64,000 bases of DNA from Candidatus Gastranaerophilales bacterium (GTDB lineage Bacteria > Cyanobacteriota > Vampirovibrionia > Gastranaerophilales > Gastranaerophilaceae): the NCBI GenBank assembly GCA_944323155.1, contig CALURL010000009.1, positions 1 to 64,000 of the forward strand, written 5' to 3'. Each line of letters starts with the position of its first letter. Positions within the stretch are counted from its first letter, which is position 1. This document shows positions 44,468 through 52,571 of this stretch, one piece after another. The notes below the pieces were generated by a model. The model saw only the letters and a list, made by a program, of their open reading frames with translations. It was not told the DNA's origin and made no database searches. A program made the position numbers and the translations under genes.

Positions 44468-44508
44468 ATAAAACATCCTCTTTTATTTTTAAAAAGAGGA
44501 TGTTTTTC
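44468..44508. terminator. Bidirectional terminator
   Basis: AAAACATCCTCTTTT pairs with AAAAGAGGATGTTTT over 15 bases, with T runs both ways. It serves the aquaporin and the convergent Cys-rich gene. Confidence 0.9.
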
Positions 44509-44509
44509 A

Positions 44510-44737
44510 TTAATTACGTCCGGTTTCCGATTTTATATCATCCTTAAAGCACTGACATGACGGGCTGAAAGTTCCATCACAGCATTTAGTTCTTCCGCCG
44601 AAACAACCGCAGACACCGCCATGGTGAGAACAACATCCGCGTCCGGCAAGCAGAATATTCGCATATGCCTGCATTGATAAATTCAGTCCAAATCCTAAAA
44701 CAAAAGCTGCAGCAATTAATGCAAAAAACTTTTTCAT
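44510..44737 (-). CDS. Small exported cysteine-rich protein
   Basis: A 75-residue protein with a signal peptide (cleavage after AYA, near residue 26). The mature part has GCCSHHGGVCGC, KCCDG and SCQC, a pattern seen in short exported proteins of many bacteria. The cysteines probably form disulfides or bind metal. Function unknown. Confidence 0.75.
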   Translation of the reverse strand: MKKFFALIAAAFVLGFGLNLSMQAYANILLAGRGCCSHHGGVCGCFGGRTKCCDGTFSPSCQCFKDDIKSETGRN

Positions 44738-44847
44738 AAAACATTCTCCATATTAATCCACATTATGATAATAATACAGATAAAAATTTTTAGAAACTAG
44801 CCGTCTGGTTAATACCCGTATAGTATAAATTTTTATACAATAACTTA

Positions 44848-45249
44848 ATGCGTTTTGGTATTTTTGTAATATTACTTCTAACAACGATAATGCCTGCCTA
44901 TTCCAGACATTTGTATTTAGAAAAAGACTATCAAAATGTCTGGTGCTCGTCAAATCATGGCACAAGTGAATACAGATTGTATGACGGCACCCGTGTAGAC
45001 TGTGTTACAAACACACATGCAATAGAATTTGACTTTGCAAACAAATGGGCTGAAAGTATAGGGCAATCGCTTTATTACGGCAAAAATCTTTCAAAAAAAG
45101 CCGGTATAGTGCTAATTATGGAAAATCCACAAAAGGATTTAAGATATTTAAAAAGGCTTAAACTAGTCGCAAGCTCATACAACATTACAGTCTGGACAAT
45201 TACCCCTGATGATATGAAGAAATATGTTTTAATAAACAATAAAAAATAA
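44848..45249 (+). CDS. Small exported protein with PD-(D/E)xK-like pattern
   Basis: A 133-residue protein with a signal peptide (MRFGIFVILLLTTIMPAYS). The mature part has EYRLYDGTRVDC, then AIEFDFANKW and IGQSLYYG. The D, E-x-D, K and Q-x-x-Y order recalls the PD-(D/E)xK nuclease fold, but it is only a pattern match. A TACAAT box lies 6 bases before the ATG and no ribosome site fits, suggesting a leaderless mRNA. Confidence 0.65.
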   Translation: MRFGIFVILLLTTIMPAYSRHLYLEKDYQNVWCSSNHGTSEYRLYDGTRVDCVTNTHAIEFDFANKWAESIGQSLYYGKNLSKKAGIVLIMENPQKDLRYLKRLKLVASSYNITVWTITPDDMKKYVLINNKK

Positions 45250-45301
45250 ATTATGCTACTATATAAATATAAAGACTTGGTATTAAGAAGAGCAGGGAAA
45301 A

Positions 45302-46498
45302 ATGTTAAAAAAACTATTAACTTTTGTTGTTTCATTATTACTTATACAAAATATATGTATGGCGCAGCCGGTAAGTTTTGTATACATAAACGGTTCAAAC
45401 AACAACGATGAAAAAATGCGCAACTGGTTTTTGGAAGGCGTTGACAAACTTCATCCGATGTTGAAAAAAAAGTTTGAAGAGAATAAACAAATTAAAGAAG
45501 CATTCCTCGAAAAAAATATTGGCTACACAATTAATGAAACACCTTCAATATTTTTCTGGGGTGACAAAAGCCAGAAAAACCTTGAATTTGTACAAAATCA
45601 ACTTGACTTAAGTAAAGCCCTGAGCCCTACAATTGCATATCAAGTTAGATCAATGCTTGCCTCATTTCTCCATGATGCAATCTGGGTTCAAAAACAACAA
45701 CATATGCTGCCAATTCTTGATGAACTTAACGACAAGATAAAAGATGAAAAATCAAAAGGCAACAATGTAATTCTATTCGGGTATTCAGCAGGAAGTTTTA
45801 TCACTTACGAATACATGTTTAATAAACTTCCTTATATAAACCTTGAAAACCTTTTTAATTCACTGAACGTAAGCGATAATTTTAAACAGTTTGTAAAAGA
45901 AAATCCGCAAAATGATACCTGTATTTCAGCACTTTCAGCCGCAAACATTGGAATTGTTTCTCAAAGCGGAAACTTAGTATTCCAAAAATCTGAGGACACT
46001 TTAAAAGAAAATTATGTAAAACTAAATGAAGTAACAAATCAGGTTTGTGTTCCGGATAACGCTCTTATGGGAATTGTAAATTTTGCAAGTCCGCTTGTTC
46101 TATTCTATTCAGACCTCGCAGATCCTGAGTATGAAATTAACTATTACAACAAATTAATGCTTAAATACATCATAGAAAAAGGATTATTTTTCATAACTGT
46201 TAACTACCGTGAAGATCCTATGGGCTTTCCTTCCACAAAAAATCTTACAATAGATGAGATGGAAAAAATTACCAATATGGAATTTGAAAACCCGAAAGGA
46301 TTTATCTACGATAATTCAAGCGTATGGAGCAAACGTTCATTCCTTTTTGCCCATACATCATACTGGAGTTCAAGAAGGACATTCTCAAATGCGGTTGTAA
46401 AAGCATTTGTTAACGGCTATAAACTTCAATATGACAAAGAATTTCAACAAAAAGTTCTAAAGAATAATAAAGCAAAAATTAAATACGAAATGTTATAA
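45302..46498 (+). CDS. Exported alpha/beta-hydrolase-like protein
   Basis: A 398-residue protein with a signal peptide (cleavage after CMA, near residue 21). The strand-turn-helix NVILFGYSAGSFITYEYM holds a G-x-S-x-G nucleophile elbow (serine near residue 163), as in lipases and esterases, and a final histidine candidate lies in LFAHTSYWSS. AGGGAA before the ATG is a good ribosome site. It leads an operon with a 194-residue protein and a NagZ-type gene. Periplasmic or surface esterase is likely; substrate unknown. Confidence 0.68.
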   Translation: MLKKLLTFVVSLLLIQNICMAQPVSFVYINGSNNNDEKMRNWFLEGVDKLHPMLKKKFEENKQIKEAFLEKNIGYTINETPSIFFWGDKSQKNLEFVQNQLDLSKALSPTIAYQVRSMLASFLHDAIWVQKQQHMLPILDELNDKIKDEKSKGNNVILFGYSAGSFITYEYMFNKLPYINLENLFNSLNVSDNFKQFVKENPQNDTCISALSAANIGIVSQSGNLVFQKSEDTLKENYVKLNEVTNQVCVPDNALMGIVNFASPLVLFYSDLADPEYEINYYNKLMLKYIIEKGLFFITVNYREDPMGFPSTKNLTIDEMEKITNMEFENPKGFIYDNSSVWSKRSFLFAHTSYWSSRRTFSNAVVKAFVNGYKLQYDKEFQQKVLKNNKAKIKYEML

Positions 46499-46509
46499 AA
46501 GGAGACACT

Positions 46510-47094
46510 ATGAATTTTGAAGAAGGCGCACAATTTGATCCGGGATTTATACCTCATATTCAGGCATTTATACCGAGCATAGAAAATATTTACAGAAACT
46601 TACACAATTTCAAAAATTTCAGCCAGAAAAAAGCTCATTTCAAAATGTTTTACGGCAAAATACAAACTCTGCTGAAAAATTATATAGGTTTTTATCTTGG
46701 CTGCATGCTATGGGCTGTTTATATAAAAAACTTAAGCGGCAAACCAATATTAAACAATCTGTGCATAGGCGGAGAATATAACGAAGAAGATACTTTAGCA
46801 GAAGTTGATTTTATAGAAAAATACATAGAACAGCTAAAAAAAGACGTAAAATATTACATGAACCAGACATTTGAAATTGATGATGAATCAATGAATATAA
46901 TTGCAGCTTACAGAAGTTTTCTAAAGGCAAATAAAGGTTTTATAAATGCAAAAACAACAGATAATATAATAATTCCTGACTCCTTCAAAAAACCTTCCTC
47001 AAGCGAACTTGATACTATTATCAAAAAAATCGAAGAAGTTATAGAAACCGGCAAATTGTCAGATTTGTACCCTCTGGCACCAACAATTCTATAA
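46510..47094 (+). CDS. Hypothetical protein, helical, 194 residues
   Basis: A soluble-looking helical protein with one weakly hydrophobic stretch (IGFYLGCMLWAVYI, near 58-71). A strong AAAGGAG site precedes the ATG, 11 bases after the hydrolase-like gene, and the NagZ-type gene follows after 10 bases. No family recognised. Confidence 0.65.
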   Translation: MNFEEGAQFDPGFIPHIQAFIPSIENIYRNLHNFKNFSQKKAHFKMFYGKIQTLLKNYIGFYLGCMLWAVYIKNLSGKPILNNLCIGGEYNEEDTLAEVDFIEKYIEQLKKDVKYYMNQTFEIDDESMNIIAAYRSFLKANKGFINAKTTDNIIIPDSFKKPSSSELDTIIKKIEEVIETGKLSDLYPLAPTIL

Positions 47095-47104
47095 AAGGTT
47101 AATT

Positions 47105-48076
47105 ATGGATATAAAAGAAAAATTATACCAGATGTTTATTCTCGGAACAGAAGGCGGCGGGCTTGAGTGCGCACTGAAAAATAATCTTGGCGGAATTATA
47201 TTTTTCACAAAAGATATTCAATCTCCAAAACAGTTTCAAGATTTAATTTCTACGCTAAAAATTCAGGCAAAAACTCCTTTATTTCTTTCGATAGATCAGG
47301 AAGGCGGAAGGGTAGAAAGAACTGAAAACATTCACCACGGCAAAAAATACCTTTCTTCCCGATATGCTTATGCCAGAGGCGAAGAATTTTTAAAATCACA
47401 AACTAACGAAATTGCAAAAGAATTAAAAAGTTACGGCATAAATCTAAATTTTGCGCCCTGTATTGATGTTGACACAAATCCTGCTAATCCGATTATTGGA
47501 GAACGTGCATTTTCTAATAATCCTGAAGATGTTATTAAAGCAGAAAAAATTGTATCACAGACATATCGCGAAAACGGAATTATACCTTGCGTAAAACATT
47601 TTCCAGGACACGGCGATGCAAATGCGGACAGTCATCTGACTTTGCCGCAAATCAATCTGCCGCTTCAAGAAATGGAAAAAATTCACATAAAACCTTTCAA
47701 AGCCTGCGCAAAAACTATCGAAATGGTAATGGCTGCGCATCTTCACTGCACATGTTTTGAGAAATATGAAATTCCAACTTCATTAAGCAAAAATGCAATT
47801 TCATACCTGAGAAACAACCTGAACTTTAACGGTGTAATTATTTCCGATGATATGATGATGAAAGGAGTTGCCCAGTTTGGTTTAAAAGAGGCATTTGAAC
47901 GCGGAATTCGCGCAGGACTAAATATGTTTATCTACAGAAATTCCACGCCAGAAGTTATTAATGCGATTGAAAATGTTGCAAAATCAGCCTTACAAGATAA
48001 TGAACTTTTCCAAAATATTGAATTTTCTTATGAAAAAATTACAAATCTAAAACAAAAATTCAAGCTCTTGAACTAA
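47105..48076 (+). CDS. nagZ: Glycoside hydrolase family 3 beta-N-acetylglucosaminidase
   Basis: A 323-residue GH3 enzyme of NagZ size, without a signal peptide. The catalytic loop KHFPGHGDANADSH has the histidine-aspartate pair typical of NagZ, SIDQEGGRVER binds the sugar, and VIISDDMMMKG carries the nucleophile aspartate. It removes GlcNAc from recycled muropeptides in the cytoplasm. It is the third gene of the 45302-48076 operon. Confidence 0.9.
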   Translation: MDIKEKLYQMFILGTEGGGLECALKNNLGGIIFFTKDIQSPKQFQDLISTLKIQAKTPLFLSIDQEGGRVERTENIHHGKKYLSSRYAYARGEEFLKSQTNEIAKELKSYGINLNFAPCIDVDTNPANPIIGERAFSNNPEDVIKAEKIVSQTYRENGIIPCVKHFPGHGDANADSHLTLPQINLPLQEMEKIHIKPFKACAKTIEMVMAAHLHCTCFEKYEIPTSLSKNAISYLRNNLNFNGVIISDDMMMKGVAQFGLKEAFERGIRAGLNMFIYRNSTPEVINAIENVAKSALQDNELFQNIEFSYEKITNLKQKFKLLN

Positions 48077-48119
48077 CACCTCTGGACTTATCTCAAAAAA
48101 TCAGTATAATTATCATGAT

Positions 48120-49208
48120 ATGGCTGATTTGAATTTGGGACATTTAATAACAAAATTCGTTAATTATCAGGCGCTTAATGCAAACAAAGCACCAAGTCAG
48201 CCTGCAAATCAAGCCGCATTCAATGTTCCGCAAAGCAATACACCGGCACCTGCTGCGCAGTCAACAAATTCATCAGCCCCTCAAATGGGTAATATGGGCG
48301 GCACAGGGCAAGCTGCATATGTTAAAGATTTAATGAAAATGCCACAGAATATGAATGAATTTATTTTTATTTATCAGAATAAAATGTCCTTCACGCAATT
48401 CAACCAGCAGTTTGCCATGCGAATGAATATGTACAGAAACAACCTTTCTCAAACTCAAGCCCAAATTCTTGCGCAACTGCAGGGACTTTCTGTTACAGAA
48501 GCCCAAAATATGCTTCTTAATGGCAGCAAAACAGTATTAAATCAACTGCAGTATTCATTGAAAAATCTTCCGCTTTCGGCTTCCGGAATGATTAATCTCA
48601 GTGATATCGCAGCGTTAATTCAAGCAAACGGCAAAGACGCTATTACCAAACTAATCTCTGCCATGGCAAATTCTGCAAAACTTGGAATAACTGATTTAAC
48701 CCAGCTTAAAGATACTGCAAAGCTCATAAACGCAAGTATAGCAGCAGCTTCACAAAACGATTCCGCGCAAACAATGAAACTCCTGTTACTTTTGTATCTT
48801 CCATGGCTGCCATTACAGGAAGGAACAGGTTTTGACCTTGAAATTGAAGCCAATGACAAAGGTAATGACAGTGACAGTATTTTGATAATTACAATTACTA
48901 CAATAAATTACGGAAAAGTTACGGCAACTCTTATTCTTGAAAGTTCAAATTCAGTGCATGTAAATATCGAATGTTCTTCGGATTTTCCAAAAGACGAGCT
49001 TATGTTACGTATTGAAAATGATGAAAAACACTATTCAATGCAATCTGTTGTATCATTCGAAACAACATCAACAAAACCAAAACTTCAACACAACGACAAA
49101 CCAGAAGCAAAAATCAATATGTCAAACACTAATGAAATAAACCCATATATGCTATTAATGGCTCATACAATAATCAGACATGTTATAGAATTGGATAAAG
49201 AAAAATAA
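48120..49208 (+). CDS. FliK-like protein
   Basis: A 362-residue protein. The N-terminal 70 residues are a Pro/Asn/Gln/Ser-rich linker and residues 75-230 are helical. The C-terminal part (LPWLPLQEGTGFDLEIE, then strands IITITTINYGKVTATLIL) resembles the C-terminal domain of flagellar hook-length protein FliK. No other flagellar gene is in the window, so a role in another export apparatus or filament is possible. A TATAAT at 48105-48110 lies 9 bases before the ATG with no clear ribosome site. Confidence 0.5.
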   Translation: MADLNLGHLITKFVNYQALNANKAPSQPANQAAFNVPQSNTPAPAAQSTNSSAPQMGNMGGTGQAAYVKDLMKMPQNMNEFIFIYQNKMSFTQFNQQFAMRMNMYRNNLSQTQAQILAQLQGLSVTEAQNMLLNGSKTVLNQLQYSLKNLPLSASGMINLSDIAALIQANGKDAITKLISAMANSAKLGITDLTQLKDTAKLINASIAAASQNDSAQTMKLLLLLYLPWLPLQEGTGFDLEIEANDKGNDSDSILIITITTINYGKVTATLILESSNSVHVNIECSSDFPKDELMLRIENDEKHYSMQSVVSFETTSTKPKLQHNDKPEAKINMSNTNEINPYMLLMAHTIIRHVIELDKEK

Positions 49209-49212
49209 AGAA

Positions 49213-49332
49213 TTAACAGATTATTTTTCTGGCATAAGCTTTACAAACAGCGTTAGTACTATTTTTAGCATCCAATTTTTTATAAACATTTCTACAATGA
49301 TTATATAATGTATATTTTGAAATTTTAAGCAT
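49213..49332 (-). pseudogene. LuxR-type HTH C-terminal remnant
   Basis: The minus frame from 49332 reads MLKISKYTLYNHCRNVYKKL, then DAKNSTNAVCKAYARKIIC and a stop. This is the second half of a LuxR HTH domain with no N-terminal part or start context. It abuts, end to end, the XRE remnant on the other strand. Confidence 0.65.
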
Positions 49333-49440
49333 ATTGGTCAAATCGAACGTGGTCTCGCCAATCCGACTCTCGAAAAAATTATTAAACTCGCCGATGTTCT
49401 TGAAGTAGATGTAAAAGATTTATTCGATTTCTCTTTCTAA
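49321..49440 (+). pseudogene. XRE-type HTH C-terminal remnant
   Basis: The plus frame reads HIGQIERGLANPTLEKIIKL, then ADVLEVDVKDLFDFSF and a stop at 49438. This is the back half of an XRE HTH domain (end of the recognition helix, then helices 4-5); a TGA stop lies just upstream at 49318. The higher-GC codon use (cgt, ctc, gcc) differs from the neighbours. Confidence 0.7.
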
Positions 49441-49504
49441 CAATTTTTAACAAATTACCCAGATTTTCATTATGTGCTAAAATAATCCCATAAGGAGGTA
49501 TGCA

Positions 49505-49882
49505 ATGAGATTTGTACATGCAATGATCAGGGTTAAAAACATTGATGAATCAATGAAATTCTACACAGAACTTTTGGGGATGAACCGAACAGGAGAAGTT
49601 AAACTTGATGACTGTACTTTGTACTATTTGAGCGACGAAGACGGTCAAACTCAAATCGAACTTACTTACAACAACGAAACGCCAAAAGACGGTTACAAAA
49701 ATGGAAATGCATTTGGACATTTTGCATTCCAGACTAATTCCATAGAAGAATTTACGGAAAAAATGCATAAGTTCGGCTATAAATATTTCTACGAACCATA
49801 TTTCATGCCGGAAATCGATATGTATGTTGCATTCTTAAAAGATCCTGACGGTAATGAAATTGAGATTATGGGTAAAAAATAA
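49505..49882 (+). CDS. Glyoxalase-family protein (lactoylglutathione lyase-like)
   Basis: A 125-residue VOC-fold protein. It begins MRFVHAMIRVKNIDESMKFY, with the metal-binding histidine at residue 5, glutamate in QIELTYN, histidine in FGHFAF and glutamate in NEIEIMG. These are the ligands expected for glyoxalase I, which detoxifies methylglyoxal. An AAGGAGG site precedes the ATG. Confidence 0.87.
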   Translation: MRFVHAMIRVKNIDESMKFYTELLGMNRTGEVKLDDCTLYYLSDEDGQTQIELTYNNETPKDGYKNGNAFGHFAFQTNSIEEFTEKMHKFGYKYFYEPYFMPEIDMYVAFLKDPDGNEIEIMGKK

Positions 49883-49887
49883 AGTAT

Positions 49888-49915
49888 AAAAAGGCGGGAA
49901 ATCCGCCTTTTTTGT
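49888..49915 (+). terminator. Terminator of the glyoxalase gene
   Basis: AAAAAGGCGG pairs with CCGCCTTTTT around GAAAT, followed by more T. Confidence 0.9.
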
Positions 49916-50024
49916 TGGAATTATAAAAAAGTTTTATTTGTTGGGGTAGAAACTACAATTACTTAAAAGATTTTGTTGTAATTGTTGAAGGTAAGGTATA
50001 CTTGTCCAAAAAATAAAACTTATT

Positions 50025-50066
50025 CCCTCTCCTAATGGGAGAGGGTGCCCGAAGGGCGTGTGAGGG
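50025..50066 (+). repeat. CCCTCTCC repeat unit, copy A
   Basis: A CCCTCTCC/GGAGAGGG stem is followed by a small GCCC-GAA-GGGC hairpin. The same unit recurs at 50320-50359 with minor changes. Such units are known as dispersed palindromes in several bacterial groups. Confidence 0.8.
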
Positions 50067-50119
50067 AACAGGTAAAACATGCTTCTTAGCGATTTAATAT
50101 TTTCATTCCAAAGGGTAAG

Positions 50120-50140
50120 ATTCCGAAACAAGTTCGGAAT
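50120..50140 (+). repeat. ATTCCGAA palindromic repeat
   Basis: ATTCCGAA and TTCGGAAT pair around ACAAG, followed by GACA. Only one copy is seen in the window, but the shape matches widespread bacterial repeat units. Confidence 0.6.
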
Positions 50141-50149
50141 GACATTCTG

Positions 50150-50209
50150 TGTAGGTTGGGGTTTCTACCCCAACAAAAAATGTAGGTTGGGCATACCTGC
50201 CCAACAAAT
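50150..50209 (+). repeat. Hairpin repeat tandem pair, first
   Basis: Unit 1 (50150-50178) has stem TTGGGGT/ACCCCAA with loop TTCT; unit 2 (50180-50209) has stem TTGGGCA/TGCCCAA with loop TACC. Both share the GTAGGTTGGG start and the CCCAACAAA end. Confidence 0.9.
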
Positions 50210-50319
50210 CAAGTGGTGTAACAAATAGCCCCTCTACCTTACTCTCTCACCAAAGGGGCGAGAGGTGCTACGCATGTACGTACCTGTGCAAATCTTCGAA
50301 AAACTTTAGAGTTCTTGTT

Positions 50320-50359
50320 CCCTCTCCTGATGGGAGAGGGTGCCCGAAGGGTGGGTGAG
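50320..50359 (+). repeat. CCCTCTCC repeat unit, copy B
   Basis: CCCTCTCCTGATGGGAGAGG then GTGCCCGAAGGGTGGGTGAG. It matches copy A at nearly every position in the stem and differs in the tail. Confidence 0.8.
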
Positions 50360-50372
50360 TGAACGATTAGAT

Positions 50373-50430
50373 TGTAGGTTGGGGTTTCCACCCCAACAAA
50401 AAATGTAGGTTGGGCATACCTGCCCAACTA
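50373..50430 (+). repeat. Hairpin repeat tandem pair, second
   Basis: The same two-unit arrangement as at 50150: first a TTGGGGT/ACCCCAA unit (loop TTCC), then a TTGGGCA/TGCCCAA unit. The pair plus the CCCTCTCC unit before it look like one larger duplicated block. Confidence 0.9.
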
Positions 50431-50436
50431 CAAAAA

Positions 50437-51963
50437 CTACTGCAGTGTGCTTAATTTGTCATTAATTTCATTCATCAAATTAACGTCATCAGTTTGACGT
50501 GCGTAATTCTGCGCTTTTTGTAAAAGACTCTTTGCTTTTGCAGAATTTCCGTATTCAACCATGATGTCTGCTGCTTTGTTGTAATTCTGTGCGACTTTTA
50601 GGGGCGCTTCTGCATCAGTGTAATGTCTTACGGCTTTTGAATACGATTTCAAAGCTTCTTGCGGCTCGCCAAATTTTTCGTAAGCGCCTGCAATGCTTGA
50701 TGAAATAAAACCTTTAACACGCGAATTGTCAGTCTGTTCAGCTAAATCATTTGCTATTGAATAATAATCCATAGCTTCTTGATCATACATGTCTTTGTAA
50801 ATATTTCCCATTTTGGTCAAAGATGTAGACTGCGCAACAAGGTTATCAGCAGCCCCTGCAAACGCAACTGATGAAAAATAATGATCAAGCGCCGGTTTAA
50901 TCTGGTTTACATCATCATAAATCTGCGCCATTGAATAATGAGCTTTTGTTTTTACGTTGTTGTCAGAAGTATTTTTAACTGCTTGATTGTAGCTTTTTAA
51001 AGCCTGCGCGTAATAGTCGTGATCATCGTAAATTCTGCCGACTTCATAGAAAATTTTTGATTTAGTTTCTGTGTCGCCGATTTCTTCTGCACGAATTAAT
51101 GCTTTTTCAAAATTTTCTATTGCTTTTTTAGGTTCGTTAGCGTAGGCAAGTTTTTTAGATTGAATAAATAGAGATTTCAATTCCTTGTCTTGCGGAACAA
51201 GTGATTTAACCTTAGATTCTGTGGCGATTTCCTGTTCTATTGGCTCTTTGATTGTCTCGTTAACTGTTGTTTTATGTTCAGTTTTTTCCTTTTTTTCGGT
51301 TGAACCTTCGGGGAATTTTACAAGGAATTGCGGGTTAATATCATTTTCGTTGTATTTGAAGTCTATTTGCTGTAAGAACAGTGCATCAACCCAATTTTCA
51401 ACGACTTTAGAATCTTTATTAAGGGTTTTGGAGATAAATCCGTCGAGTATTGTTGAGGCATTTTTAAGATTAGATTTAATTAATTTAGTATTCGGGTTGT
51501 CTTTTTTGACTTGAGTTTCGATTAAAGACAGATATCCGTTAACTTCTTCTTTCAGGTCGTCAGGAGTACCAATTGCGACTGCGGTATTTTTAAAATCTTT
51601 AAGGATTTGGGCGATATTAATTGTTGTATTTTTTTGTAAGGCAGTTTGAACGTTTACCGGAGCGGCCTGTGGGGTTTGGGAAGCATTTCGGGCAGAATAA
51701 TCAGCTTTGTGTGACTGAGCCTGACTTTGAATTTGAGACCGCATTTGTCTCCAGTCAACTTCACCTTGCTGTTGAGCTCTCTGGTAAGCCGGAGTGTAAA
51801 CCGGTTTGTTTTGTTCTGTATATTGAAGCCCTTTACTTCTGGAATTTTGATCAGCCTCTTGTTCACGACGGGTAGAGGAGGTTTGTTCTTCGTCCTGTTT
51901 TTTCTTAACAGGGCCTCTTCCGTCTTTAACTAAATATGGTCGTTGAAATACTCCGTTTAACAA
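50437..51963 (-). CDS. Tetratricopeptide-repeat protein
   Basis: A 508-residue cytoplasmic protein. Residues 1-105 are Gln/Arg/Lys-rich and disordered, 110-215 form a helical domain, and a Glu/Lys linker follows. From about 250 to the end it has TPR units such as AYANEPKKAIENFEKALIRA and the YYAQALKSYNQAVK unit, probably six or more of the longer, 40-residue Rapsyn/LGN type. It is probably a scaffold. It is single, with the repeat island beyond its stop. Confidence 0.82.
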   Translation of the reverse strand: MLNGVFQRPYLVKDGRGPVKKKQDEEQTSSTRREQEADQNSRSKGLQYTEQNKPVYTPAYQRAQQQGEVDWRQMRSQIQSQAQSHKADYSARNASQTPQAAPVNVQTALQKNTTINIAQILKDFKNTAVAIGTPDDLKEEVNGYLSLIETQVKKDNPNTKLIKSNLKNASTILDGFISKTLNKDSKVVENWVDALFLQQIDFKYNENDINPQFLVKFPEGSTEKKEKTEHKTTVNETIKEPIEQEIATESKVKSLVPQDKELKSLFIQSKKLAYANEPKKAIENFEKALIRAEEIGDTETKSKIFYEVGRIYDDHDYYAQALKSYNQAVKNTSDNNVKTKAHYSMAQIYDDVNQIKPALDHYFSSVAFAGAADNLVAQSTSLTKMGNIYKDMYDQEAMDYYSIANDLAEQTDNSRVKGFISSSIAGAYEKFGEPQEALKSYSKAVRHYTDAEAPLKVAQNYNKAADIMVEYGNSAKAKSLLQKAQNYARQTDDVNLMNEINDKLSTLQ

Positions 51964-52066
51964 TTCAGACTTACCTTCTTCTATCTACCCAAGTACTATT
52001 TTGTATTTTAACTATATACTAAAACGCACTTACTTTGTTCATACTTTTGTATGAAATCTATATGAA

Positions 52067-52288
52067 TTATTTAAGGTTTTTTAAATCAAAGTCAAAGATA
52101 TCGAATGCTAATTTATCCAGTTCGTCATAGAGAGTTTCAGAGTCTTGAATAATTTGATGAATAAGGCATCTAGCGTACCCCATTTCTTGAGAAGAGAGAT
52201 TAAATTCCATATAATCATAGAGGATATTAACATATGCGACTATATTACCTAACTTTTCCAAAGTGTTGTAGTATTCGGTTCTGTTCAT
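52067..52288 (-). CDS. Small acidic protein
   Basis: A roughly 73-residue helical, acidic protein. I place the start at the ATG at 52288, which has a GGAG site 8 bases upstream; the frame is open to 52354 but without a ribosome site. It starts MNRTEYYNTLEKLGN and ends FDIFDFDLKNLK. No family recognised. Confidence 0.6.
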   Translation of the reverse strand: MNRTEYYNTLEKLGNIVAYVNILYDYMEFNLSSQEMGYARCLIHQIIQDSETLYDELDKLAFDIFDFDLKNLK

Positions 52289-52405
52289 AAATAACTCCAT
52301 GGCACATCTTATTACAAACTTATTATAAACCTTTTCTAATTGATTTATTAACAAATAAACTGTAAAATTTACATAGGTTTACAAACTTATTATAAGAGAA
52401 TTATC

Positions 52406-52564
52406 ATGGTCATAAAGCAGGATAAACATAGATTTGTTGTTATTATAGAAAAAGATATATTTGAAAAATTTAAAATCGCAGCGGCAGAAGAAAATCGCTC
52501 CGCAAGTAATCTTGCAGCAAAATTGATTAATGATTATGTTAAACAACATAATCATAATGTATAA
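52406..52564 (+). CDS. Ribbon-helix-helix DNA-binding protein
   Basis: A 52-residue protein beginning MVIKQDKHRFVVIIEKDIFE. It fits the RHH fold: a strand (about 8-14), helix 1 (17-29), the turn NRSAS, and helix 2 (33-47) with NLAAKLINDYV. RHH proteins bind DNA as dimers and are often autoregulators or antitoxins. It lies 7 bases before the alpha/beta hydrolase start at 52572, so both are probably on one transcript. Confidence 0.7.
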   Translation: MVIKQDKHRFVVIIEKDIFEKFKIAAAEENRSASNLAAKLINDYVKQHNHNV

Positions 52565-52571
52565 TGTTCTT

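Larger units (their letters stand above)
49913..50436. repeat. Mosaic repeat island
   Basis: A 524-base gene-free stretch made of several repeat families: a CCCTCTCC...GGAGAGGGTGCCCGAAGGG unit at 50025-50066, again at 50320-50359 and in inverted, degenerate form at 50228-50268; an ATTCCGAA/TTCGGAAT hairpin at 50120-50140; and two tandem pairs of the GTAGGTTGGG hairpin repeat. It lies between a terminator and the end of the TPR gene. No gene is credible here. Confidence 0.85.

Noticed and set aside
50239-50427. A 62-residue minus-strand frame in the repeat island
   Set aside because: It is composed entirely of palindromic repeat units, so coding is not credible.
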